NCBI RefSeq assembly: GCF_963668385.1
Contig: NZ_OY764327.1
Location: forward strand, 5,118,501-5,182,500
Length of the DNA: 64,000 nucleotides
Direction of reading: 5' to 3'
Origin: an uncultured Carboxylicivirga sp.
GTDB lineage: Bacteria > Bacteroidota > Bacteroidia > Bacteroidales > Marinilabiliaceae
The notes under the pieces are model-generated. The model saw only the letters and a program-made list of their open reading frames with translations, did no database searches and was not told the DNA's origin. Position numbers and translations under genes: made by a program. Below are positions 55,829 to 64,000 of the stretch, piece after piece; the first letter of the stretch is position 1; each line of letters starts with the position of its first letter.

Positions 55829-56899
55829 TTAATCCTTGATTCTATTAAATGCCAAAGTGCTAATCATCCACTTTGGAATACCTTTATCTGGATTTCTATC
55901 TTTTAAATTCATATACCATCCTAACTTTTCGATGATAGGTAATTTATGTGTTTCAACAAACTCTATTAATGTACCATCCGGATCTTCAATGTATGAGAAG
56001 TGCCCAGCAGCAACACCCATATCAAAACTATCGGCGCTATCTACGGTAAACGGAAAGCCTTTACATTTAACTTCTTCTCTCAAACTATCCATTCCTATAA
56101 CATCAAAACACAAATGAATAAAACCCAATTCCCCCCATATTCTGTTTTCAAATATTTTCTTCGATTCACGACCTTCAATCTGCACCAATTCAATTTGAGT
56201 AGGACCATAAACTGAGCTGAAACTACCTGTACGTTTTTCAGAGTGTTTAAGTAATACTCTTCGACATGAAAGATTGCCACCCGGCAAGGATTCTAAATCA
56301 GAAAAACTACCTTTCTTATCGTAAATTACCTCATCGTATTGCAATATATCAGAGTATACTTTTAAGGATGCATCAATATCTGTGACCCCAATTACACATC
56401 CAAAAACACCACCTGTTAATGATTTTTGTTTCTTAAAACAGCTTTCATTTTCGATAACCTGAAATACATTATCATAAGGATCTTTAACGAAATAGTGTTT
56501 TTTACCAGTCGGATCCTCTACTAATTCACCAAGTATATTTAAACCTCTTTCTTTATGTGTTAGATAGGCTTTTTGAATATTACGACATTTAATTTTTGTA
56601 ATATAAATTCCTAAATCGCCTAATTGCAGTTCAAAAGCAGCAGCTTTAGGGGTAATACCATTATGCTGCCATATTTCAAAACCACCACCACCTTCAAGGT
56701 TTAAGGCAAGGGCTGCATATCTTTCTCGTGTTTTTCCATCAGTATGAGGCAGCATAAGCTCTGCAACAGCAGTATCTTCAAACACATTTATATCCATACC
56801 AAATTGTGTTCTATACCACTTCCATGCTTCTTGGGCGTCTTTAACCCCGACACCAATTTGTTGTATTCCGCATAGTTTTTTGCTCATAACTCCCTTCAT
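55829..56899 (-). CDS. Two-domain VOC (glyoxalase-fold) dioxygenase-like protein
   Basis: A 356-residue protein with two tandem vicinal-oxygen-chelate domains (about 8-150 and 160-325). First: IQQIGVGVKDAQEAWKWYRT and KKHYFVKDPYDNVFQVIEN. Second: GGVFGCVIGVTDIDASLKVY and HFSYIEDPDGTLIEFVETHK. This arrangement is found in 4-hydroxyphenylpyruvate dioxygenase and extradiol dioxygenases, but metal ligands (HxxxE) are only partly matched and no substrate can be named. It begins 2 nt after the decayed SDR gene; an ATG 12 nt inside (MSKKLCG) is an alternative start. Confidence 0.7.
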   Translation of the reverse strand: MKGVMSKKLCGIQQIGVGVKDAQEAWKWYRTQFGMDINVFEDTAVAELMLPHTDGKTRERYAALALNLEGGGGFEIWQHNGITPKAAAFELQLGDLGIYITKIKCRNIQKAYLTHKERGLNILGELVEDPTGKKHYFVKDPYDNVFQVIENESCFKKQKSLTGGVFGCVIGVTDIDASLKVYSDILQYDEVIYDKKGSFSDLESLPGGNLSCRRVLLKHSEKRTGSFSSVYGPTQIELVQIEGRESKKIFENRIWGELGFIHLCFDVIGMDSLREEVKCKGFPFTVDSADSFDMGVAAGHFSYIEDPDGTLIEFVETHKLPIIEKLGWYMNLKDRNPDKGIPKWMISTLAFNRIKD

Positions 56900-56900
56900 A

Positions 56901-57366
56901 TTATTTACTAATCTTGTTTACCAATTTATAATATAATGCTGGCAAGTATTTATGTATATAAACAATCAATAGCTCACTTAATCCAACCAACACATTTTTA
57001 TTATTATACTTAATTGCTTTCAATATTCCTTTTGCACATATATCAACATCCGGTCATTTGGCCTGTCCGGAATCCATTTCACCTTAATACACTCTTCTTT
57101 TGATGAAAGCATGCTTAGAAATGTCAGTTTTTATCCTCCCCGGGCGACACAATAGTAACATTTATATTTCCCAATGCCAACTCTGCTCTTAATGATTCAA
57201 AAAATCCTTATATAGCATGTTTGGTCACTGCATAAGCTGATCGCAAAGAAAAACCAAATTTTCGGTTATACTGCTTACGACACAAAGTGGATTTTGTTTG
57301 CAACATATGCGGCAACACCAATTTGGTTATGGCTACAGCCCTAAAAAAGTTTAGCTCAGTAAACAT
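56901..57366 (-). pseudogene. Decayed short-chain dehydrogenase (SDR) remnant
   Basis: The minus strand from an ATG at 57366 encodes FTELNFFRAVAITKLVLPHM, then SAYAVTKHAI (the SDR Tyr-xxx-Lys active site), an in-frame TAA, GFFESLRAELALGNINVTIV and SPG, where a frameshift occurs. The other frame continues RIKTDISKHAF and, after two more stops, ICAKGILKAIKYNNKNVLVG and LPALYYKLVNKISK to a TAA at 56901. These match an SDR C-terminal half closely. The Rossmann half (glycine-rich NAD site) is missing, so it is truncated and has three internal stops and a frameshift. It sits between the acyltransferase and VOC genes. Confidence 0.85.
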
Positions 57367-57371
57367 ATTTC

Positions 57372-58670
57372 CTACTGGACTTGAACTATTTCCAGAATTT
57401 TTTCTCGTTTCGCCCGCAATTCATCCACCCATTGCGGATGTTTTTTCTTGAATGACACAAAGCGAAATTTAGCTTTTGCAACAATAAACTGATCGCGAAT
57501 GAAAACAGATAAAAAACCTGTTAGAGCTGCTCCACAAACAGCAATAAATCCAATCAAACCAAATAAAACACTAAACACAATAAACAGAATTAAGTATTGA
57601 ATAAGAAATAATAACCATGACGCCCCCACAAAAACCGAAGCATAAAACTCAACCGTTTTACATACTTTTTCGGCCAGCTTTCTGGCTATCATTACTGGCC
57701 ATGCATTTATTAAATACCCAAATAAGAAAATGGGTGACAATAGAAACAAACCCAACCAATGTAGAAAAAAGTCGTTTCGGTTTGCAGCTAAATCACGATC
57801 GGTAATATTGTTTTTTTTCAGCTGAATGAAATAATCATTACATAATCGCTCTAACTTCGAGAATTTCTCTTCTGATTCAGCGAATAAGGTATTTATTTTA
57901 TCACAAACTTGTTTCTCTAATGCAAAGCGGCTATTGTTTTTTTCAGCAATGGGCAATATTGTAACCGGATAATTATTACGAGCCAAAAGCAAACAATACT
58001 CAGCAACATCCTCTGTTCCTTTTTCTTCAATTACAGCACCTTTTTGAAGCGCCGAAAAAATAACTTTATTAAGTTCGTTGTATGCTCTGGCTGGGTTTTC
58101 GAGATATAAATCTTTGTAATCACTCACCAAAATAGGTTCGGCACATTCAATCATCAAGTCTTCTCTAATGTATGGTGCATTAGTATAATTTAACGATACT
58201 GGTACAATACGAATTCCCAAGTTAAAGTCATTAGCTTCTTCGGCGCCAAAGGCAATTTTTACGGTTCCCTTTTTTAAAGGCCTTACTCTTTTTTCATGTA
58301 CACAAATACCTTCAGAATGAATTAAAAGTGTGCCTCCTTTCTTTAATGTTCTAGTATAAACATTAAATGCATCCAGATTTTTTTTAACATCTCTGGAATT
58401 ATCCATCGCCCTATAAACCGGGGATACATTCATTTGATTTAGAAAAAAACGAGCCACCCTGGTTTTAAAAACATCACCTCTGGCTAAAAAACGAAGATTT
58501 CTACCTGAGAAAACGCCTAAAACAAAATCATCAATAAACGAATTAGGATGCATTGATGCCAATATAACCGGACCTTTTCTGGGAATATTGTGCTTATTGT
58601 TGATGAATATCTTCTTAAAAAAAAGTCGCAATGCTAAGGGCATTGTATACTTGAGGACATAATAATTCAT
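57372..58670 (-). CDS. Lysophospholipid acyltransferase (PlsC-like) with C-terminal membrane region
   Basis: A 432-residue protein. The acyltransferase motifs are ASMHPNSFIDDFV (catalytic His/Asp; spacing of the NHPNSFLD-type group), LARGDVFK, LIHSEGICVHE and VPVSLNYTNAPY. The C-terminal third has two or three membrane segments (FFLHWLGLFLLSPIFLFGY and LLFLIQYLILFIVFSVLF). It transfers an acyl chain to a lysophospholipid or similar lipid in the inner membrane. The RND exporter gene is 4 nt upstream on the same strand, so a linked lipid-export role is likely. Confidence 0.85.
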   Translation of the reverse strand: MNYYVLKYTMPLALRLFFKKIFINNKHNIPRKGPVILASMHPNSFIDDFVLGVFSGRNLRFLARGDVFKTRVARFFLNQMNVSPVYRAMDNSRDVKKNLDAFNVYTRTLKKGGTLLIHSEGICVHEKRVRPLKKGTVKIAFGAEEANDFNLGIRIVPVSLNYTNAPYIREDLMIECAEPILVSDYKDLYLENPARAYNELNKVIFSALQKGAVIEEKGTEDVAEYCLLLARNNYPVTILPIAEKNNSRFALEKQVCDKINTLFAESEEKFSKLERLCNDYFIQLKKNNITDRDLAANRNDFFLHWLGLFLLSPIFLFGYLINAWPVMIARKLAEKVCKTVEFYASVFVGASWLLFLIQYLILFIVFSVLFGLIGFIAVCGAALTGFLSVFIRDQFIVAKAKFRFVSFKKKHPQWVDELRAKREKILEIVQVQ

Positions 58671-58674
58671 TTAC

Positions 58675-61083
58675 CTACTTTCTCTTCTTTCCTTTTAACT
58701 CTTTTCGTTTCATTTTTTCAAGCGACAAAAGCAATGCCGGTAATAAAAGCAAGTTGGTTATCATGGCAACCAAAAGCGTAAGCGACACCAGCAAACCTAA
58801 TGCTACCGTTCCTCCAAAACTTGAGGCTGTAAAGATAGCAAATCCAAAAAACAGCACAATTGAGGTATAAATCATGCTTACACCCGACTCTTTGATAGCA
58901 ACCACTACAGAGTGCTTTATTCGTCCTTTATGATGTTTTAGTTCTTGCCTGTACTTGGCTAAAAAGTGTATACTATCATCAACCGAAATACCAAATGCTA
59001 TACTAAAAACCAATATTGTAGAAGGCTTAATAGGAATCCCGAAATAGCCCATAATACCTGCCGTGAACAGAAGCGGTATTAAGTTAGGTATTAACGATAT
59101 AAAAACCATACGAAAGGATTTGAACATACTAGCTATGAACAATGAAATCAATACAATAGCTATAGCCAAACTCACAAATAAATTGCGAATAAGAAAATAA
59201 GTTCCCTTTAAAAACACCACACTAGTACCAGTAAAGCTTACATTGTAGTCGTTTGTTTCAAATATATTATCAACCTTAACTCTCAATGAATCTTGAATAT
59301 GATCTATCTGATCGGTGGTAACATTAGCCATTTTTAAACTCATACGCGTTACCTGCCTGTTTGAGTCCACAAACGAATTAAATACCGAGTTGTCACCTTC
59401 GTCTTCGTTTACATACTTTTTAAGTTTATTTAGTTGACTTGGCGAAGGTAATAAGTTGTATTTTGGATCACCACCACGATGTGCCTGATACAAATAACGA
59501 ACTCCATCTAAAATAGAAACTGGCTTAGAAAAATAAGGCGTAAATAAAGTATCGCGCATTAATATTTTTTCCAAACGGCGCATCTTATACAGCGTTTTAG
59601 CTCCATTCCCAAAAACTCCACCTTCTTCTTTCGTGTCAATTACTATTTCAAAAGGAAGCACTCCGTTAAACTGTTCCTCAAAAAACAATAAGTCGACATA
59701 AACATCATCATCATGTGGAATATCATCTACCACCGTCCCCTCAGTTTTTATGCGTGAAATACCAATTACACTAATTAAAACCAATAAGAAAGAAGCACTG
59801 TAAACCCATCGTCTGTTTTTGATTGAACTAAGTACCAACCATTTTATAATTTTTTGTAAAGGCTTATTTTTCAAATGATTTAAATGCCTGTCTGTTGGCA
59901 TTTTTTGAAAACTAAGTAAAATAGGAAAGATGGTTATTGATAAGAAGAATAAACCAAAAATATTGATGGCAGCAATTACCCCAAATTCAACCAAAATAGC
60001 TGAACTAGTTAAAATAAAGGTTGCGAAGCCAGCGGCAGTCGTAAGATTAGAAAGAAATATAACCCAACCAATTTTACTTATCGTCTGCTTTAAGGCCTTC
60101 CATTTATTTCCTTTTTTATGGCATTCTTGATGATATTTATTGATGAGAAAAATAGAATTAGGTATCCCTATAACAATAATAAGTGGGGGGATTAAGCCAG
60201 TTAAAATTGTTATTTTAAAACCAAACAAAGCGATACTTCCAAACACCCAAATAACCGAAACACCAACAATCAGAAGCGAAATCATCACCACTCGGTACGA
60301 TCGAAAAAACAGGAACAAAATAACGGCCAATACTAATGCAGCCAAGGCAATAAACAAGCTTAACTCGCCCCTTACAGTGGCCATTACATGTGTTCTGATA
60401 AATGGTAAACCAGAGTAATGAACATTAATTCCGGTTTGTTTATGAAATTGTTCGCCCAGCTCGTACACATCATGCACAAAGGCTATTCTACTTTTTGAAT
60501 TAACCAAATCATTCCTAAGTGTTATGGTAAGAATGGTTACAAATGAATCGTCCGTTTCTTTAAACAACAAATCCTTATAAAAAATCTGTTCTTTTGCAAT
60601 TGCCAGCAAACTATCCAGCTCAGCCTGTGTTTGTACCGGATACTTAAAAAGCTCTTGCAGGTTTAATTTCTGATTTTCTTCATCTTTTGCAAGCACATGA
60701 ATATTGCCCAATGACAAAACGCTTGATTCCGGATCTTCATTATCATCACCTTTCACTCGTATTGCTCCAATATCATTGCTTAACTGCTGAAGAGCTTTAA
60801 AATTATCAAGCTCCAGAATAGATTTATCTCTAAAACCCAATAAAATCAATTTGGCATCCTCGCCAAAAATACTTTTGAAACGATTGTACTCAATAAAAGC
60901 CGTATCCTTCTCAGGCAGCATTTGCGCCAATTCATAATCCAGCGCCACTTTTTTGGCCTGAAACCCCATAAAAATAGTAATAGCAGCAATGACAACTAAA
61001 ATAGAAACCCTGTATTTTATAATGGGATGCTTAACAGATAGATAATTCACGAGTATATTTTTTAAAATGTGCAAAATTAGCAC
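58675..61083 (-). CDS. RND/MMPL-family lipid or hydrophobe exporter
   Basis: An 802-residue transporter of the HAE-3/MMPL type. Twelve membrane segments are arranged as 1+5 and 1+5 with two large periplasmic loops. The SSD-like region has LTGLIPPLIIVIGIPNSIFL in the first half and VFSIAFGISVDDSIHFLAKY in the second, with the Asp pair that carries protons. Such proteins export lipids, hopanoids or siderophore-like molecules. The listed start is a GTG; no ATG occurs before the first membrane segment, so the start is uncertain by about 11 codons. Operon with the acyltransferase gene. Confidence 0.88.
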   Translation of the reverse strand: MLILHILKNILVNYLSVKHPIIKYRVSILVVIAAITIFMGFQAKKVALDYELAQMLPEKDTAFIEYNRFKSIFGEDAKLILLGFRDKSILELDNFKALQQLSNDIGAIRVKGDDNEDPESSVLSLGNIHVLAKDEENQKLNLQELFKYPVQTQAELDSLLAIAKEQIFYKDLLFKETDDSFVTILTITLRNDLVNSKSRIAFVHDVYELGEQFHKQTGINVHYSGLPFIRTHVMATVRGELSLFIALAALVLAVILFLFFRSYRVVMISLLIVGVSVIWVFGSIALFGFKITILTGLIPPLIIVIGIPNSIFLINKYHQECHKKGNKWKALKQTISKIGWVIFLSNLTTAAGFATFILTSSAILVEFGVIAAINIFGLFFLSITIFPILLSFQKMPTDRHLNHLKNKPLQKIIKWLVLSSIKNRRWVYSASFLLVLISVIGISRIKTEGTVVDDIPHDDDVYVDLLFFEEQFNGVLPFEIVIDTKEEGGVFGNGAKTLYKMRRLEKILMRDTLFTPYFSKPVSILDGVRYLYQAHRGGDPKYNLLPSPSQLNKLKKYVNEDEGDNSVFNSFVDSNRQVTRMSLKMANVTTDQIDHIQDSLRVKVDNIFETNDYNVSFTGTSVVFLKGTYFLIRNLFVSLAIAIVLISLFIASMFKSFRMVFISLIPNLIPLLFTAGIMGYFGIPIKPSTILVFSIAFGISVDDSIHFLAKYRQELKHHKGRIKHSVVVAIKESGVSMIYTSIVLFFGFAIFTASSFGGTVALGLLVSLTLLVAMITNLLLLPALLLSLEKMKRKELKGKKRK

Positions 61084-61254
61084 ATTGAAAAATTTTATCC
61101 TATTTATTCAAGAATGAATCATGCAAAATAACACGAATTCTTCTTTTCCTTAATCGTATTTCACTCCTACTGATGTTAGTGGTATTAATACCCCGTTGTT
61201 TGTACTAGGCTTTTACAGTAAATATTTATATTTTGGACTTCTCATTCCTAATCA

Positions 61255-62811
61255 ATGAAAAAGAAGTACGCAAAAATAAGTCCCTTGTTTTTTGTTCTAG
61301 TCATTTTGATAATTCCAACCACCCTATTTACGGTATTGGAATTAAGCTCAATGAACGATCAGGAAAAACTCATTGAAGATATTTATAAGAATCAACTGGA
61401 AGCAGTTTTATTTTCGATTAATCAGTTTGCCGACGATAATGTAAATGCCTGGATTAATGATTTGGAAAAGATGAATTGGACTGATAAAAACACTCAATCA
61501 AACATTAGAGAGTATATTCAGAGAAATCCTCAATGCCAAAATCTTTTTTTACTTCCATTTCATAACGATGACTTTGATTACAAGCATATTTTGCTTGACA
61601 ACACCAGTCTTAAACAAGAAATAATTGATTCAATACAAAATAAAAAAGATGAATTAAAACGTCAGTTTACCTATTTAGAGGCTGGGTATAGAAAACTTCA
61701 AGGAATTGATTTGATCATTGGTCATAATTCACTCATTACTTTTGTTACAAAGATTAATAATCAACCTCAGCTTGGTATTATTTTGCTTGATGCACGTCAA
61801 TTTATTTCAGATGTATTATCTCCACGTATGCAACGTATGGCCGGCGATAATTTTATATTAAGTGTTAAACAAAACAGTAGCTCACAATTTATTTTCAGCA
61901 CATTGCTCAACACCACACCCACTTCGGTTACTGGCGAAATAGCCATTTGGTTGCTACCCGATTATAGTATTGGAATACAACCCAAAGGATTAACCATTGG
62001 TGAAGTAGCAAAAACACGAGCCTATAACAACATTTTATACCTGGCCTTAATTGATATCCTCCTAATTATTGGAGCATGGTTTTTTCACCGAAATATAAAA
62101 AGGGAAATTAACTTAGCTAAGATTAAGTCTGATTTTGTATCCAATGTTTCGCACGAAATCAGAACTCCACTCGCGCTCATAAGCATGTATGCCGAAACAC
62201 TGCACCTGAATCGCGTCAATAACGAAACCAAACGTAAAAATTACTACAGTATTATCTATAAAGAAACACAGCGACTCTCTTCAATAGTTAATAACATTTT
62301 GAACTTTTCAAGAATAGAAAGCGGCAAAAGACAATTCACCTTTTCCTTGGTTGATATAAATGACCTGATTAGTGAAGTGATGAAGAACTATGCATTTCGA
62401 ATGGAGTCAAAAGGTTTTGAAGCTCAGGTACAATTAAACGACGACATTCCTTTAATTGATGGCGATGCAGAAGCAATTAGCGAAGCCATCACTAACCTAC
62501 TCGACAATGCAGTTAAGTATAGCAAACATATAAAACAAATAGATTTAACCACATCTCTTTACGACGATTTTGTTAAAATTTCTGTTAGTGACTATGGCAT
62601 AGGGATACCTGTCAAAGAACAAAAACATATATTTGACAAGTTTTATCGGGTAACCAAAGGCGCTTTGGCTCATCATGCAAAAGGATCGGGTCTTGGACTT
62701 AGTATTGTTTTGCATATTATGCAGGCACACAAGGGATCGGTTAACGTAATTAGCGAAGAACATAAAGGAAGTACATTTACATTACAATTCCCAATCTCAA
62801 AAAATATTTAG
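61255..62811 (+). CDS. Sensor histidine kinase
   Basis: A 518-residue membrane kinase. Membrane segments about 8-30 and 258-278 enclose a roughly 225-residue extracytoplasmic sensor domain without a family I can name. HisKA: FVSNVSHEIRTPLALISMY with the phosphorylated His. HATPase_c: N box ITNLLDNAVKYSK, G1 DYGIGIPV, F box FDKFYR, G2 GSGLGLSIV. It is 2 nt upstream of an OmpR-type regulator gene and is its partner. Ligand unknown. Confidence 0.92.
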   Translation: MKKKYAKISPLFFVLVILIIPTTLFTVLELSSMNDQEKLIEDIYKNQLEAVLFSINQFADDNVNAWINDLEKMNWTDKNTQSNIREYIQRNPQCQNLFLLPFHNDDFDYKHILLDNTSLKQEIIDSIQNKKDELKRQFTYLEAGYRKLQGIDLIIGHNSLITFVTKINNQPQLGIILLDARQFISDVLSPRMQRMAGDNFILSVKQNSSSQFIFSTLLNTTPTSVTGEIAIWLLPDYSIGIQPKGLTIGEVAKTRAYNNILYLALIDILLIIGAWFFHRNIKREINLAKIKSDFVSNVSHEIRTPLALISMYAETLHLNRVNNETKRKNYYSIIYKETQRLSSIVNNILNFSRIESGKRQFTFSLVDINDLISEVMKNYAFRMESKGFEAQVQLNDDIPLIDGDAEAISEAITNLLDNAVKYSKHIKQIDLTTSLYDDFVKISVSDYGIGIPVKEQKHIFDKFYRVTKGALAHHAKGSGLGLSIVLHIMQAHKGSVNVISEEHKGSTFTLQFPISKNI

Positions 62812-62813
62812 CC

Positions 62814-63506
62814 ATGAATAACAAACACTTATTAATTGTTGAAGATGAGCCCGACATGCAACAGGGCATAAAAGACAACCTTGAATTTGAAGGTTATTCA
62901 GTAGACGTGGCTGATGATGGAGAGATGGCCATTAAGAAAATATCGAACAGCAATTACGATCTTATCCTGTTGGATGTGATGATACCTAAAATTAGTGGAT
63001 TTGATGTATGTAAGCAGGTGCGACATAAAGGCATTGAAACCCCCATCATATTTTTAACTGCCAAAGGAGAAGAGATTGATAAAGTGATTGGCCTGGAATC
63101 GGGAGGAGATGACTATATGACCAAACCTTTTAGCCTACGCGAGTTAATGGCACGTATTAAAGCTGTGCTTCGCCGTACGGGCGGAAATACTTCAGCCGAA
63201 ACAGATACGTCTGTTACCATTGGTAAGCTCGAAGTTAATTTTGAAAACTATATGGCAACGTGTGCAGGTGAGACCGTTAAGCTAACAGCAAAAGAATTTG
63301 ATATTCTGAAATATCTGATTGAGCATAAAAATTCAACCATCAGCCGCGATAATATACTTGACAGTATTTGGGGATACGAGTATCAGCCAACTGCCCGTAC
63401 TGTAGATAATTTCATTCTAAAATTGCGCCAAAAAATAGAATCCGATCCCAACCATCCCGAAATATTAATTACCGTTCATGGTATTGGATATCGGTTTGTT
63501 TATTGA
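62814..63506 (+). CDS. OmpR-family response regulator
   Basis: A 230-residue regulator. Receiver domain: LLIVEDEPDMQQGI with the acidic pair, phosphorylatable Asp in LILLDVMIPKISGFDVC, and Lys in DDYMTKPFSLREL. Winged-helix DNA-binding domain: VKLTAKEFDILKYLIEHKNS, ARTVDNFILKLRQKIESD and VHGIGYRFVY. It pairs with the histidine kinase; target genes are unknown. Confidence 0.94.
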   Translation: MNNKHLLIVEDEPDMQQGIKDNLEFEGYSVDVADDGEMAIKKISNSNYDLILLDVMIPKISGFDVCKQVRHKGIETPIIFLTAKGEEIDKVIGLESGGDDYMTKPFSLRELMARIKAVLRRTGGNTSAETDTSVTIGKLEVNFENYMATCAGETVKLTAKEFDILKYLIEHKNSTISRDNILDSIWGYEYQPTARTVDNFILKLRQKIESDPNHPEILITVHGIGYRFVY

Positions 63507-63518
63507 TAAAAAAACTAC

Positions 63519-63546
63519 TAGCTGCTAGCGATTAGCTGTTAGCGAT
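63519..63546. repeat. Tandem 14-bp repeat
   Basis: TAGCTGCTAGCGAT (63519-63532) is followed at once by TAGCTGTTAGCGAT (63533-63546), one mismatch. A related stretch with GCTAATGGCTAATAAC lies at 63574-63589. Short GCTAxTAGC-type elements like this are common between genes in Bacteroidota. Confidence 0.7.
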
Positions 63547-63593
63547 TTCTACATCGCCTATTTTTAGTCAATAAGCTAATGGCTAATAACTTT

Positions 63594-63655
63594 TATCCGG
63601 ACTATGGACTTTGCGCTCCAGACTTACTTTTGACTTTTACCTTTTTAAGTTTAAA
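63594..63655. repeat. Dispersed intergenic repeat, copy 2
   Basis: The reverse complement of this stretch matches 38861-38931 in order: AAAGGnAAAAGTCAAAA, GAGCnCAAAGTCC, AGTCCGnATAA. It lies in the gap between the response regulator and nudC. Confidence 0.6.
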
Positions 63656-63668
63656 CCGTTGACTTGAA

Positions 63669-64000
63669 CTACAGCTCTCTGTTTACAAATTTTTCTATTA
63701 TCTCGCCAGCAATACTCCGTGTTACCGGATGGTTTGGTAAATTATCACGGGTGTACCAATCGGCATGCTCAATTTCTTTATTATCTACCTGTATAGTTTG
63801 TCCTTCTTCGGCTTCGGCAATAAAACCAATCATCATTGATCCTGAATAAGGCCAGGGCTGACTATTATAATAACGAATATTCTTGATTTTTATCCCAACC
63901 TCTTCCCTTACTTCGCGTCGCACAGCATCTTCGATCGACTCTCCTATATCAACATAACCCGCCACAAGTGAGTAAAATCCTTCCCGAAAATTAGCATTAT
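63669..64000 (-). CDS. nudC: NADH pyrophosphatase, C-terminal part (partial)
   Basis: The minus strand reads open to the right edge, so the N-terminus is outside the window. Visible residues run from NANFREGFYSLVAGYVDIGE through the NUDIX box (the Gly-Glu with downstream REVREEVG), then SQPWPYSGSMMIGFIAEAEE, the SQPWPF-type signature of NudC. NudC hydrolyses NADH to NMNH and AMP and can remove NAD caps from RNA. The zinc-ribbon half, if present, is beyond the edge. Confidence 0.88.
   Translation of the reverse strand, partial: NANFREGFYSLVAGYVDIGESIEDAVRREVREEVGIKIKNIRYYNSQPWPYSGSMMIGFIAEAEEGQTIQVDNKEIEHADWYTRDNLPNHPVTRSIAGEIIEKFVNREL

Noticed and set aside
55829-56899. 4-hydroxyphenylpyruvate dioxygenase
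   Set aside because: The two-domain VOC layout and length are similar, but the metal-ligand and C-terminal helix motifs of HPPD are not clearly present.

Overview
The window is a chromosomal segment of a Bacteroidota (Bacteroidetes) bacterium. An order such as Marinilabiliales/Bacteroidales is likely but not proven. The evidence is an AT-rich sequence, a type IX secretion sorting tail on the first gene, Bacteroidota-type promoters (TTTG, 19 nt, TAnnTTTG) instead of clear Shine-Dalgarno sites, an LptD-like barrel, the rpsF-rpsR-rplI operon, and several Bacteroidota-specific conserved proteins. Rubrerythrin, a flavin reductase-rubredoxin fusion and an Nfn-type transhydrogenase suggest an anaerobe or facultative anaerobe that meets oxygen. 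Most of the window is core chromosome. No prophage, CRISPR array, tRNA, rRNA or complete insertion sequence was found.

Layout. 1-2.4 kb: the 5' part of a secreted repeat protein (runs off the left edge), a Crp/Fnr-type regulator and a small exported Cys-rich protein. 2.8-12 kb: gyrB, an outer-membrane barrel/TPR pair, ftsE and aspC, all on the minus strand. 12-18 kb: a membrane-anchored protein, a GT2 glycosyltransferase, a Wzc-like tyrosine autokinase, a metal-site-dead amidohydrolase and an EamA transporter. 18.3-19 kb: a gene-free stretch with strong hairpins and tandem terminators, a candidate structured RNA. 19-25 kb: a TPR protein, a DUF368 undecaprenyl-phosphate translocase, aroE, truA, two small proteins, pcm and an exported glutathione peroxidase. 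25.3-25.6 kb: a 265-bp MITE-like element with inverted repeats and a 5-bp target duplication. 25.6-31.5 kb: dcp, aguB-aguA (agmatine to putrescine) and dnaA with an upstream DnaA box.

31.5-41 kb: an MCE/MlaD protein, an amidase and divergent lptD (envelope), ridA, a 22-bp minisatellite, the rpsF operon, then a dihydroorotate dehydrogenase-like gene cotranscribed with nfnB-nfnA. 42.6-47 kb: the rubredoxin fusion, rubrerythrin, a SemiSWEET, a HAD phosphatase, a serine hydrolase, a SUI1-type factor and a lipocalin-like protein. 47.5-54.4 kb: the most unusual locus, a single-protein type I polyketide synthase (KS-AT-DH-ACP-TE, no KR) behind a SpoIIAA/STAS-like protein and a methyl-accepting chemotaxis protein on the same strand. 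55-64 kb: an NlpC/P60 hydrolase, a VOC protein, a decayed short-chain dehydrogenase, an acyltransferase, an RND/MMPL exporter, a two-component system and a partial nudC.

How genes work together. The envelope theme is strong: LptD, MCE, amidase, NlpC/P60, FtsE, Wzc and the undecaprenyl-phosphate translocase. The agmatine pair gives a complete two-step polyamine route. Nfn, rubredoxin fusion and rubrerythrin fit electron supply for peroxide and oxygen detoxification. The acyltransferase, RND exporter and SDR remnant look like a lipid synthesis/export module that is losing a part. Two pyrimidine-enzyme relatives (the amidohydrolase and the DHOD-like protein) both lack canonical catalytic residues and should not be taken as working pyrC/pyrD.
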